The notes under the pieces: generated by a model
The model's input: the letters and a program-made list of their open reading frames with translations, nothing else
Told to the model about the DNA's origin: nothing
Databases searched by the model: none
NCBI GenBank assembly: GCA_026391555.1
Contig: JAPLEB010000039.1
Span: 42,006 to 106,005 of the forward strand
From: Bacteroidia bacterium
GTDB lineage: Bacteria > Bacteroidota > Bacteroidia > Bacteroidales > VadinHA17
Direction of reading: 5' to 3'
DNA length: 64,000 nucleotides
Part shown: one piece after another, positions 1-7,388 of the stretch
Layout: every line of letters starts with the position of its first letter
Numbering within the stretch: the first letter of the stretch is position 1
Translations under genes and position numbers: made by a program

Positions 1-1080
1 CGTGTCAAAGAAGATATACCTTTTACACGAGCGGCATTGGCCATGTGCGAAAACATCGACTGGAATGTGGGGCGCATCATGGACAAGCTAAAAGAGTTAA
101 ACCTTGAAGAGAATACCATTGTTCTTTATTTCAGTGATAACGGCCCCAACGGATGGCGATGGAACGGTGGCATGAAAGGTAAGAAAGGCTCAACTGACGA
201 AGGGGGTGTCCGCTCGCCTCTCATTATCCGTTGGTCGGGCACTATTGCATCTGGTTCACAAATAAGCGAAATTACCGGAGCCATCGATTTATTACCAACA
301 CTGGCAGATATGGCCGGTATTAAATATCAAACCCAAAAACCTTTGGATGGACTTAGCCTGAAGCCCCTTTTACTGAAAGACAAAAAGGGATGGGACGAAC
401 GACTGATCATTTCTGACTGGAGCCGGCAGGTAAGCATACGAAGCCAGGAATACCGGTTAGACAATCAGGGAAAGTTATTCAACATGATAACCGATCCCGG
501 CCAATTAACAGATATATCAGCTTCAGAACCCATTATTACAGAGAAGCTAAAGAAAGAAGCGGAAAAGTGGAAAACCGATGTTCTGGCTAAGATCTCCCCT
601 GATGATCGAAGATTTCCGGTGGGGCATCCGGATTTCAAATACACCCAATTACCTGCCCGTGATGGGAAAGCTCACGGAAATATTGTAAGGTCAGGCAAGG
701 CGCCTAACAGCTCGTTCTTTACCAACTGGACAAACCTAAGTGATAGAATCACATGGGATGTGGAAGTGTTATCAGAAGGTGACTTCGAAGCTGAAATATA
801 CTACACCTGCCCTTCCAGGGATGTAGGAGCTATGGTTCAATTGTCTTTCAATTCAAATATGATTACAGCAAAAGTTACTGAAGCAAACGATCCTCCTCTC
901 AGAGGAATGGAGAATGACAGGGTTGAGCGGTCTGAATCGTATGTTAAAGACTTCAAACCATTAAAAGCAGGCATCATCCACCTTGAAAAAGGTACCGGTG
1001 AATTAACCTTAAAAGCGCTGGACATACCCGGATCAATGGTAATGGATTTCAGGTTGCTGATGCTAACAAGAATTAACTAA
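1..1080 (+). CDS. Sulfatase, S1 family, 3' part (5' end outside window)
   Basis: This is the C-terminal part of a type I sulfatase, which would hydrolyse sulfate esters on a glycan, probably in the periplasm. The frame is open from base 1, so the start and the active-site C/S-x-P-x-R motif lie outside the window. About 359 residues are visible. An SDNG motif near visible residues 45-48 and the following GG-KG-TDEGGVR-P segment are the conserved metal-ligand and substrate-loop region of S1 sulfatases. After the sulfatase core (to about residue 215) comes about 140 residues ending in LTRIN that look like a beta-sandwich accessory domain, possibly glycan binding; that is inference. Three more sulfatases lie at 30-37 kb, so the organism invests in desulfation. 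The substrate cannot be read from the sequence. Confidence 0.9.
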   Translation, partial: RVKEDIPFTRAALAMCENIDWNVGRIMDKLKELNLEENTIVLYFSDNGPNGWRWNGGMKGKKGSTDEGGVRSPLIIRWSGTIASGSQISEITGAIDLLPTLADMAGIKYQTQKPLDGLSLKPLLLKDKKGWDERLIISDWSRQVSIRSQEYRLDNQGKLFNMITDPGQLTDISASEPIITEKLKKEAEKWKTDVLAKISPDDRRFPVGHPDFKYTQLPARDGKAHGNIVRSGKAPNSSFFTNWTNLSDRITWDVEVLSEGDFEAEIYYTCPSRDVGAMVQLSFNSNMITAKVTEANDPPLRGMENDRVERSESYVKDFKPLKAGIIHLEKGTGELTLKALDIPGSMVMDFRLLMLTRIN

Positions 1081-1081
1081 A

Positions 1082-1250
1082 AATATTGCAGCTTCTAACC
1101 CGGAAATTGTGGAGAAGTTGCGTAAGCAGGCTTTATCTTTTGATTCAACACTGACAACGGAGATTAGACCGGCATATTTAGTGGCAGGTGATATTACCTC
1201 ACTTTGTAACAATGTAACAGCTCCCCATAGAACACCCGGTTACGCAGAGG
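1082..1250 (+). pseudogene. Remnant of a second sulfatase C-terminus
   Basis: Directly after the sulfatase stop, the frame starting at 1082 reads NIAASNPEIVEKLRKQAL and continues to about 1250 without a stop. The pattern N-x-A-x-x-NPEIVEKL is typical of the C-terminal end of S1 sulfatases, where the sulfatase at 35358 has the comparable ending NIIKENPEIVERLK. No start or sulfatase core precedes it, so it is best read as the tail left by deletion or recombination between tandem sulfatase genes. The frame runs on over the 3' end of purE on the other strand, which is probably chance. A short GTG-started ORF at 1109 is part of the same remnant and is unlikely to be a gene. Confidence 0.45.
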
Positions 1251-1256
1251 GAATAA

Positions 1257-1763
1257 TTAATTTGTCTTGTATTCAAATTTTACTGCTTTCAGCTCTTCAT
1301 TGGCCTGAACAATCTTTATTTTAAGAGATTCCTTATATTTTACCACCTCTTTCATAATTGCATCATCACCTGTAGCAATAATCTGTGCAGCCAGGATACC
1401 TGCATTCTGAGCAGCATCAACACCCACGGTAGCTACCGGTATCCCGGGAGGCATCTGAAGAATGGAAAAAATGGAATCCAGTCCCTCAAGTGAAGTTTTT
1501 ATAGGTACCCCGATAACAGGAAGGTGCGTCATGGCGGCAATTACACCGGGAAGATGTGCTGCCATACCTGCTGCAGCTATAATCACTTTTATTCCGCGTG
1601 CTGCTGCATTTCTTGCAAATTTTTCAACCTCTTCAGGTGTCCTGTGTGCCGACAGGGCATTCATCTCAAAAGGTATCCTGAAATCGTTAAGTATCTCTGC
1701 TGCTTTATCCATTACAGACAGGTCGGATGTGCTGCCCATGATGATGCTTACAATCGGTTTCAT
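1257..1763 (-). CDS. purE: N5-carboxyaminoimidazole ribonucleotide mutase PurE
   Basis: PurE converts N5-CAIR to CAIR in de novo purine synthesis in the cytoplasm. The 168-residue length is normal for class I PurE. The N-terminal MGSTSD motif (residues 9-14), SAHRTPEEV (about 38-46) and the AAGMAAHLPGV loop (about 64-74) bind the nucleotide and carry the catalytic histidine region. It is transcribed divergently from hpt, another purine gene. A -7-like box, TATTTTTG, lies on the minus strand at 1804-1797, about 33 bases before the start. The downstream end faces the sulfatase remnant. Confidence 0.96.
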   Translation of the reverse strand: MKPIVSIIMGSTSDLSVMDKAAEILNDFRIPFEMNALSAHRTPEEVEKFARNAAARGIKVIIAAAGMAAHLPGVIAAMTHLPVIGVPIKTSLEGLDSIFSILQMPPGIPVATVGVDAAQNAGILAAQIIATGDDAIMKEVVKYKESLKIKIVQANEELKAVKFEYKTN

Positions 1764-1796
1764 ATAAAATATTTTAATTTAACTTGTTGATAAGGA

Positions 1797-1804
1797 CAAA
1801 AATA
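1797..1804 (-). promoter_or_regulatory. Possible -7 promoter box for purE
   Basis: On the minus strand the eight bases read TATTTTTG, a full match to the Bacteroidota housekeeping -7 consensus TAnnTTTG. It sits 33 bases upstream of the purE start. I see no clear TTTG -33 box at the usual 17-23 base spacing, so the call rests on one element. Confidence 0.35.
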
Positions 1805-1855
1805 AGCTATTATTTTCATATTTTCGCACCGGCTAACAGTTGAAAAATTGCCGTC

Positions 1856-2392
1856 ATGAAAGAAATCCGGATACTCGATAAAAAGTTCAGAGAATTGATC
1901 ACCGAAAAGGCCATCCGGAATAGGTTAGATGAACTCGCCCGGCAGATGAACAGCGACCTTGCAGGAAAAGATGTGGTTTTCCTCGGGATTCTTAACGGAG
2001 CATTTCTTTTTGCGGCTGACATCTTCAGGCGTATAGACATAAAGGCCAGAATATCTTTTGTGAAACTTGCGTCATACGAAGGTACAAGCTCTTCGGGAAC
2101 AATTAAGGAACTTATCGGATGGAATGAAGATATTAAAAACAAGACAATTGTTGTTATCGAGGATATAGTTGACACTGGCAATACTCTGGAGCGAATCGTG
2201 GATGAGCTTGCAATCAGAAAGGCAAGTGAAGTCAAAATTGCCACTATGCTCTTCAAACCTGCAGCGTTTACGAAGGATATCTCTCTTGATTATGTCGGAT
2301 TTGAAATACCAGACAATTTTGTGGTTGGTTACGGTCTCGACTATGACGGTTACGGACGGAATCTCCCATCAGTTTATACATTAATTAAGTAA
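1856..2392 (+). CDS. hpt: Hypoxanthine phosphoribosyltransferase
   Basis: This enzyme salvages hypoxanthine (and usually guanine) with PRPP to give IMP or GMP. The 178-residue length is standard for bacterial Hpt. The PRPP-binding loop reads VVIEDIVDTGNTL at about residues 98-110, and the GILNGA segment near residue 45 is the usual pyrophosphate-loop region. The downstream KPAAF and YVGFEIPD motifs fit the base-binding end. It opens a plus-strand series hpt-adk-obgE-PAP2-lplA with short gaps, probably one transcript. The upstream region shared with purE carries a near-consensus TATTTTCG at 1819-1826. Confidence 0.96.
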   Translation: MKEIRILDKKFRELITEKAIRNRLDELARQMNSDLAGKDVVFLGILNGAFLFAADIFRRIDIKARISFVKLASYEGTSSSGTIKELIGWNEDIKNKTIVVIEDIVDTGNTLERIVDELAIRKASEVKIATMLFKPAAFTKDISLDYVGFEIPDNFVVGYGLDYDGYGRNLPSVYTLIK

Positions 2393-2437
2393 TTCGTAAT
2401 TCGTAATTCGTAATTTGTAATTCGTAATTTAATTTGT
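2391..2437 (+). repeat. Heptamer tandem repeat (AATTCGT)n
   Basis: Between hpt and adk there are consecutive 7-base units AATTCGT, AATTCGT, AATTCGT, AATTTGT, AATTCGT, then a 5-base AATTT and a last AATTTGT. The array starts inside the hpt stop region and ends three bases before the adk ATG, so it forms the whole intergenic spacer. The unit count may vary between strains. Related 7-base periodicity appears in three other spacers of this window. Confidence 0.9.
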
Positions 2438-2440
2438 AAA

Positions 2441-3016
2441 ATGGTAAATTTTCTGATTTTTGGTCCTCCCGGTTCAGGTAAGGGAACTCAGTCGGTAAGA
2501 CTGGCTGAGAAATTCAATCTTATTCATCTTTCAACAGGCGATATGCTTCGCGCTGAGATTACAGCAGGTACTGAACTTGGTAAAAAGATGAGTCTGATTA
2601 TGTCGAAAGGTGAGCTTGTTCCGGATGAGGTTGTGATTGAGATGATTGCATATAAAATTGATAACAGTAAGGGGTCAGCAGGATTTCTCTTTGACGGTTT
2701 TCCACGAACAGTTGCGCAGACAATTGCTCTTGAGAAGATGCTGAATGTGCGAGGCATGAAGATCGACAGTATGCTTGTGCTTGATGTGGACCATGATGAG
2801 CTTGTAAAAAGATTAATCGCCAGAGCAGAATTATCAGGAAGACCTGATGATAAAGATCCTGCAGTTATTGAAAACAGGATTGATGTTTATAAAGAAAAAA
2901 CTGAGCCGATTATTAATTATTGCAGAGAGAAAGGTATCTACCAACCGGTTAAAGGGATGGGGACCATTGAGGATATCTTTAAAAGGCTTGCTGATCAAAT
3001 GAAGGAACTTATTTAA
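2441..3016 (+). CDS. adk: Adenylate kinase
   Basis: Adenylate kinase interconverts ATP plus AMP with two ADP and balances the adenine nucleotide pool. The P-loop GPPGSGKGTQ is at residues 8-17, followed by the AMP-binding STGD and the DGFPRT motif near residue 85. At 191 residues it is the short form: the LID region around SGRPDDKD lacks the four-cysteine zinc module and the long insertion of the E. coli enzyme. Its start directly follows a heptamer repeat array, so there is no standard Shine-Dalgarno sequence. It is followed 21 bases later by obgE. Confidence 0.97.
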   Translation: MVNFLIFGPPGSGKGTQSVRLAEKFNLIHLSTGDMLRAEITAGTELGKKMSLIMSKGELVPDEVVIEMIAYKIDNSKGSAGFLFDGFPRTVAQTIALEKMLNVRGMKIDSMLVLDVDHDELVKRLIARAELSGRPDDKDPAVIENRIDVYKEKTEPIINYCREKGIYQPVKGMGTIEDIFKRLADQMKELI

Positions 3017-3037
3017 CCACAGAGAAAACACAACTCT

Positions 3038-4030
3038 ATGTCCGGATCCAATTTTGTTGATTATGTAAAAATTTACTGCCGCTCCGGTAACGGAGGCTCA
3101 GGATCTGCTCATTTCCGCAGGGAGAAATTTGAACCCAAAGGCGGGCCCGATGGTGGTGATGGAGGAAGAGGAGGGCACATAATACTGAAAGGGAATGATC
3201 AGATGTGGACTCTTTTGCATTTGAAGTATCAACGACATATTTTTGCGGGAAATGGAGTCGGGGGAAGCAGACAGACGTCAACAGGCGCTGATGGGAAAGA
3301 TGTGACGGTTCCGGTTCCTCTTGGTACAATAGCAAAAAACAGCGCTACCGGAGAGACACTTTTTGAGATTACAAATAATGGTGAAGAGAAGGTACTGGCA
3401 AAAGGTGGAAGAGGAGGCCAGGGAAATACTCACTTCAAATCGCCCACAAACCAGACACCTCGCTATGCCCAACCCGGAGAACCCGGGATAGAAGATGAAT
3501 TCATTCTCGAACTTAAAATTCTTGCTGATGTCGGGCTGGTGGGTTTCCCGAATGCAGGTAAATCAACATTGCTGTCGGTAGTATCGGCAGCTAAACCTAA
3601 AATTGCCGACTATGCTTTTACAACTCTTGTACCGAACCTTGGAATAGTCAGCTACAGGGATGAAAAATCATTCGTCATTGCTGATATCCCCGGTATTATT
3701 GAAGGAGCGCATGAAGGCAAAGGTCTTGGAATCAGGTTTTTAAGGCATATTGAAAGAAACTCTATGCTACTGTTCATGATCCCGGCTGACAGCAATAACA
3801 TTAAAGAGGAATATGAAATACTGATTAATGAATTGAAGATGTATAATCCTGAATTGCTCGATAAAAAGCGTGTTCTTGCAATTTCAAAATCCGATATGCT
3901 CGATGAAGAGCTGATAAATGAAATAAGAAAAGATCTTCCTGAAATTCCAAGGGTATTTATCTCCTCTCTGACCAGCCAGGGAATAATTACCCTGAAAGAT
4001 ATGATATGGAAAGTGCTTAACAATGAATGA
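3038..4030 (+). CDS. obgE: GTPase Obg
   Basis: Obg is an essential GTPase that associates with the 50S ribosomal subunit and links assembly to stress. The glycine-rich Obg fold occupies about residues 1-158, with GGDGGRGGH and the KGGRGGQGN repeats visible. The G domain follows: P-loop GFPNAGKST near residues 168-176, DIPGII as G3 and SKSD as G4. The protein ends at 330 residues after the G domain, so the C-terminal OCT domain found in some Obg proteins is absent, as is common in this phylum. It lies in the hpt-adk-obgE run and precedes the PAP2 gene by 10 bases. Confidence 0.97.
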   Translation: MSGSNFVDYVKIYCRSGNGGSGSAHFRREKFEPKGGPDGGDGGRGGHIILKGNDQMWTLLHLKYQRHIFAGNGVGGSRQTSTGADGKDVTVPVPLGTIAKNSATGETLFEITNNGEEKVLAKGGRGGQGNTHFKSPTNQTPRYAQPGEPGIEDEFILELKILADVGLVGFPNAGKSTLLSVVSAAKPKIADYAFTTLVPNLGIVSYRDEKSFVIADIPGIIEGAHEGKGLGIRFLRHIERNSMLLFMIPADSNNIKEEYEILINELKMYNPELLDKKRVLAISKSDMLDEELINEIRKDLPEIPRVFISSLTSQGIITLKDMIWKVLNNE

Positions 4031-4040
4031 TTGACAATTT

Positions 4041-4625
4041 ATGCTTGAACGACTTGATCAACAGCTTTTCCTTTTTCTGAACTCATTAAACTCCCCTTTC
4101 TGGGACTCTGTGATGCATGCTATAAGTGGCAAGGTAATATGGGCCCCACTGTATCTTGCCATCCTCATCTTCCTGGGTATAAGGTACAAGAGAAAATTCC
4201 TTATTATTCTCCTGTTTATTATTCTGGCTGTAACACTTGCTGATCAGTTTTCTGTACAGCTTTTCAAAAATCTTGTTCAGCGATTGCGTCCTTGTCATGA
4301 ACCCTCTCTTGAAGGGCTGGTTCACCTCGTGAATGGTGAATGTGGAGGACAGTTCGGGTTTGTCTCTTCACATGCAACAAACTCATTTAACGTGGCTATT
4401 CTTAGCCTGCTATTAATCAAAAAAAGGTGGTTTACAATAAGTATAATCTTATGGGCAATAGTTGTAGGATACAGCAGGATCTACCTTGGAGTCCACTACC
4501 CCGGCGATGTGATCTGCGGTTCATTACTGGGGGCATTTACAGGTTGGATTATCTATAGATTATATGTATTGACCGATAATAAAATACTTCAGAACAGAAT
4601 TTTTTTTAATTCTCCTGAACCATAG
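4041..4625 (+). CDS. PAP2-family membrane phosphatase
   Basis: A membrane lipid phosphatase of the PAP2 superfamily, of the kind that dephosphorylates undecaprenyl pyrophosphate or phosphatidate-type lipids. All three signature motifs are present: K-x6-RP as KNLVQRLRP, a second motif SSHATNS in place of the usual PSGH, and SRIYLGVHYPGD for SR-x5-H-x3-D. The rest is mostly hydrophobic, with about five membrane segments over 194 residues. It follows obgE by 10 bases and precedes lplA by 12 bases. Which lipid it acts on is not shown by the sequence; undecaprenyl pyrophosphate recycling is a reasonable guess. Confidence 0.9.
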   Translation: MLERLDQQLFLFLNSLNSPFWDSVMHAISGKVIWAPLYLAILIFLGIRYKRKFLIILLFIILAVTLADQFSVQLFKNLVQRLRPCHEPSLEGLVHLVNGECGGQFGFVSSHATNSFNVAILSLLLIKKRWFTISIILWAIVVGYSRIYLGVHYPGDVICGSLLGAFTGWIIYRLYVLTDNKILQNRIFFNSPEP

Positions 4626-4637
4626 TAAACCAATGTT

Positions 4638-5588
4638 ATGTTCTGCATAACCCTGGAATCTGACGATCCGTTCTTTAATCTCGCGATTGAAGAATTACTC
4701 CTTAAAAACAGTGAGGAAGAGTATCTGATCCTTGGTATCAATAATCCTTCCGTGATTATTGGAAAGCATCAATCGGCCCACAAGGAGGTAAATACGAAAT
4801 TTGTCATTGAGAATGATATCCCTGTCATCAGGAGGATTTCAGGAGGGGGAACGGTGTTTCACGACAAGGGTAATCTTAATTTCACCTTTATCAGACAAAG
4901 CGAAGCCGGTAAACTGGTTGATTTCCGGAAGTATACCGGACCGGTCATTGATTTCTTATCGTCTCTGGAGGTTGAGGCCAAATTTGAGGGTAAAAACGAC
5001 ATTAAAGTTGGCGGATTAAAGATATCCGGAAATGCTGAACATGTTTACCGGAACAGGGTCCTTCATCATGGTACACTGCTGTTCAGCTCTTCCCTCGATA
5101 TGCTGAAAAATTCTTTGCGAAAAGATACATCTTGTTATACATCCAGGGCTGTTGAGTCGACCCCGTCTTCAGTAATAAATCTGAAAGAAAAACTTGTTAA
5201 ATTCAGGGATATTTATGAGTTCAAAACAGAAATAATGAGCTACTTTCTTCAGAATATGGCAGGTGCAGTAAATTACGCGCTTTCTCCTTCAGAAAAAGAA
5301 GCAGCAGAATCGCTTGCCATGTCAAAATATAGAACATGGGAGTGGAATTATGCATACGGTCCTGAATATACCTTTAATAATAGCATTCAGGTAAACGCTA
5401 AACATGTATCGTGCCGGATGTTTGTCAGGGATGGGATAATAAAGGAATGTGAGATAAAAGGTTCAGGAGAACTGGCTTTAATAAGTGAAAAACTGATAGG
5501 TTGCAGGCATATGGTTCCTGACCTTATGAATTTTTTCAAAGATGAAAATATTTTAATATCAGCAGAGGAGGTTTATAATTTCTTTTAA
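4638..5588 (+). CDS. lplA: Lipoate-protein ligase A
   Basis: LplA activates free lipoate with ATP and attaches it to lysines of E2 and GcvH proteins. The 316-residue protein has the RRISGGGTVFHD motif (about residues 71-82), the NLNFTFI strand and the DIKVGGLKISG motif with the expected catalytic lysine. A C-terminal accessory domain follows. The ATG chosen is at 4638; an ATG three codons upstream in another frame runs into a stop. It is the last gene of the hpt-adk-obgE-PAP2 run and is followed by an inverted repeat at 5624-5675. Confidence 0.93.
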   Translation: MFCITLESDDPFFNLAIEELLLKNSEEEYLILGINNPSVIIGKHQSAHKEVNTKFVIENDIPVIRRISGGGTVFHDKGNLNFTFIRQSEAGKLVDFRKYTGPVIDFLSSLEVEAKFEGKNDIKVGGLKISGNAEHVYRNRVLHHGTLLFSSSLDMLKNSLRKDTSCYTSRAVESTPSSVINLKEKLVKFRDIYEFKTEIMSYFLQNMAGAVNYALSPSEKEAAESLAMSKYRTWEWNYAYGPEYTFNNSIQVNAKHVSCRMFVRDGIIKECEIKGSGELALISEKLIGCRHMVPDLMNFFKDENILISAEEVYNFF

Positions 5589-5623
5589 TTTGTTATTTTT
5601 CAGTAAGAATTTTTAATATTGAT

Positions 5624-5675
5624 CTCTGTGTCTCTCTGTGTAAGTTCTTTTTTGGTTACGCAGAGTTCCACAGAG
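5624..5675. repeat. Inverted repeat of the CTCTGTG/CACAGAG type
   Basis: Arms of 20 bases at 5624-5643 and 5656-5675 pair at 16 of 20 positions around a 12-base loop containing a T run. The arms are built of CTCTGTG and CACAGAG units. It lies in the 110-base gap after lplA and could act as a transcript terminator or be a copy of an interspersed repeat. A related arrangement with CTTTGTG/CACAAAG units is at 44570-44597. Confidence 0.6.
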
Positions 5676-5698
5676 GTTTTAAAATGTGATATTATTTT

Positions 5699-6445
5699 AT
5701 GGATATTATTAAATCACTTATTGTCTGGCTAATAGGTATTTGCTTCTTGTTAATTCTTTTTCCACTTACCTTTCTGGTGTGGTTGCTTGTTCTTCCATTC
5801 GACAGGGAAAGATCTGTGACTCACTGGTTGCTGGTTTATCAGGGATTGATCCTATGGCACCTGATACCAATCTGGAGAACAAAGATTGAAGGCAGGGAAA
5901 AAGCTGTAAGAGGAACAACATACGTGATCATTTCGAACCATCAGTCAATTCTCGATATTCTGTTAATAAACTGTCTCAGGTATAAATTCAAATGGCTGTC
6001 AAAAATAGAAAATGTTAAAGTCCCTGTACTGGGATGGTACCTGAGAATGGCCGACTATATTACTGTCGACAGAGGTAATGAAGAGAGCAAAACCGAAATG
6101 CTTGAGAAATCATATAGTTGTCTGAAAAGGAGGATCTCGGTTATGATCTTTCCTGAAGGAACCCGTTCCATGGACAAAGAGATAGGCTTTTACAAGAGAG
6201 GGGCTTTCCAGCTTGCAATACAAGCGGATGTTCCCATCCTTCCTGTTCTTATTGACGGAACCGGGGGTATACTTCCTAAACATGGTCTGGTATTCGGCAG
6301 TGGTCATCAGATAAGTATCAGAGTGCTTGATCCGATTCTTCCTGTCTCTTTCCTTACAGCCAATCCTGATGAACTTGCACAGAGAATCAGTTCCATGATG
6401 AAAAAGGAGTTGGCAGAATTCAGATCCAAAAGGGATTCCTTATGA
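5699..6445 (+). CDS. plsC: 1-acyl-sn-glycerol-3-phosphate acyltransferase (PlsC family)
   Basis: This enzyme adds the second acyl chain to lysophosphatidate in phospholipid synthesis at the inner membrane. Two N-terminal hydrophobic segments (about residues 8-32 and 45-60) anchor it. The catalytic NHQSILD motif (NH-x4-D) is at about residues 81-87, and the FPEGTRS substrate motif is near residue 151. At 248 residues it fits the family. Its stop overlaps the start of the next gene by four bases (ATGA), which implies translational coupling. The PlsC family is broad, so an acceptor other than lysophosphatidate is possible. Confidence 0.88.
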   Translation: MDIIKSLIVWLIGICFLLILFPLTFLVWLLVLPFDRERSVTHWLLVYQGLILWHLIPIWRTKIEGREKAVRGTTYVIISNHQSILDILLINCLRYKFKWLSKIENVKVPVLGWYLRMADYITVDRGNEESKTEMLEKSYSCLKRRISVMIFPEGTRSMDKEIGFYKRGAFQLAIQADVPILPVLIDGTGGILPKHGLVFGSGHQISIRVLDPILPVSFLTANPDELAQRISSMMKKELAEFRSKRDSL

Positions 6446-7218
6446 CACATAGCATTTCATACCGGAGGTTGCTTAACAAAATGGGCTATTATAATTATCA
6501 GAATGGGCTGATATATCGTCATCTGAACCAGGAAGGCGGATGGGACAATCATCTTAGTCGCTGTAGAAATTTTATCATTAAAGCATTGGATTTTTGCAAA
6601 CCTGAAAAGGTAACAGTTCTTGGAAGCGGCTGGCTTCTGGAACTGCCACTCGCAGAGATGATTGAAAAAACAGAAAAAGTCTGCCTGGTAGATATTGTTC
6701 ACCCTCCTGAGGTGATCAGCCAGACCGGATGTCTTAAGAATGTAGAACTAATAGAGCAAGATGTTACAGGTGGTTTAATAGAGGAGGTATGGCAAAAAAC
6801 AGGGAAATACTCGTTCTTTAATAAACTGCAATCACTCGAAAATATTGTTATCCCGGAATATAAGCCGGAGTGTGATCCGGGGATGGTAATATCACTTAAT
6901 ATACTTACCCAGCTTGAACCACTCCTGATAGATTTTTTAAGAAAGAGGTCAAAAATTACGGAAGAAGAATTTAACCGCTTCAGAGCTGAAATACAGAAGA
7001 AGCATATTGATTTTCTGAAAAAGTACAAATCTGTATTAATAACTGATATAAATGAAATATTTATTGATAGTTCCGGTAATGCTACTAACAAATCCACAGT
7101 AGTTACAGATATCCCTGAAGGAAAATATAAAGAGGAGTGGGACTGGCATTTTGATCTTGTCAGATCCGATTATTATAAAAAGAGATCATTGTTAAAGGTT
7201 GCTGCACTTTTACTGTAG
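6442..7218 (+). CDS. Unknown protein with a nucleotide/SAM-binding-like motif, coupled to plsC
   Basis: I do not recognise a named family. The 258-residue protein has no signal peptide or clear membrane segment. A glycine-containing turn, VTVLGSGWLLELPL at about residues 53-66, followed by an acidic end of the next strand (VCLVDIVHPPE), resembles the first two strands of a Rossmann-type SAM-dependent methyltransferase. The rest is lysine- and glutamate-rich with a repeated aromatic pattern near the end (EEWDWHFDL). The four-base ATGA overlap with the acyltransferase suggests a shared lipid-related role. A strong hairpin terminator follows at 7266-7286. Function is open. Confidence 0.75.
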   Translation: MTHSISYRRLLNKMGYYNYQNGLIYRHLNQEGGWDNHLSRCRNFIIKALDFCKPEKVTVLGSGWLLELPLAEMIEKTEKVCLVDIVHPPEVISQTGCLKNVELIEQDVTGGLIEEVWQKTGKYSFFNKLQSLENIVIPEYKPECDPGMVISLNILTQLEPLLIDFLRKRSKITEEEFNRFRAEIQKKHIDFLKKYKSVLITDINEIFIDSSGNATNKSTVVTDIPEGKYKEEWDWHFDLVRSDYYKKRSLLKVAALLL

Positions 7219-7265
7219 CCCGGCATTTATCAACACTTTTCCTGTAATCGTAAATGTCAATAAAT

Positions 7266-7293
7266 CAGATAAATATTTATTATCTGGACTTTT
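7266..7293 (+). terminator. Hairpin terminator after the plsC operon
   Basis: CAGATAA at 7266-7272 pairs perfectly with TTATCTG at 7280-7286 across the seven-base loop ATATTTA, followed by a TTTTT run. It separates the plsC pair from the topoisomerase promoter. Confidence 0.6.
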
Positions 7294-7336
7294 TGCAACT
7301 TTTTCAGTTTGAAAATTCGGGACGATTGTTGAAAAA

Positions 7337-7372
7337 TTGACTAAAAGCGCCTCTTGTAATTAATTATATTTG
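7337..7372 (+). promoter_or_regulatory. Probable promoter of parE
   Basis: TATATTTG at 7365-7372 matches the Bacteroidota -7 consensus TAnnTTTG and ends 16 bases before the parE ATG. An ATTG at 7336-7339 could serve as the -33 element, but the 25-base spacing is longer than usual. The -7 box is the stronger part of the call. Confidence 0.5.
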
Positions 7373-7388
7373 CGCAAAATTCTGCAAA

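Noticed and set aside
2391..2437. Possible CRISPR array
   Set aside because: The units are 7 bases long and contiguous, without spacers; it is a simple tandem repeat.
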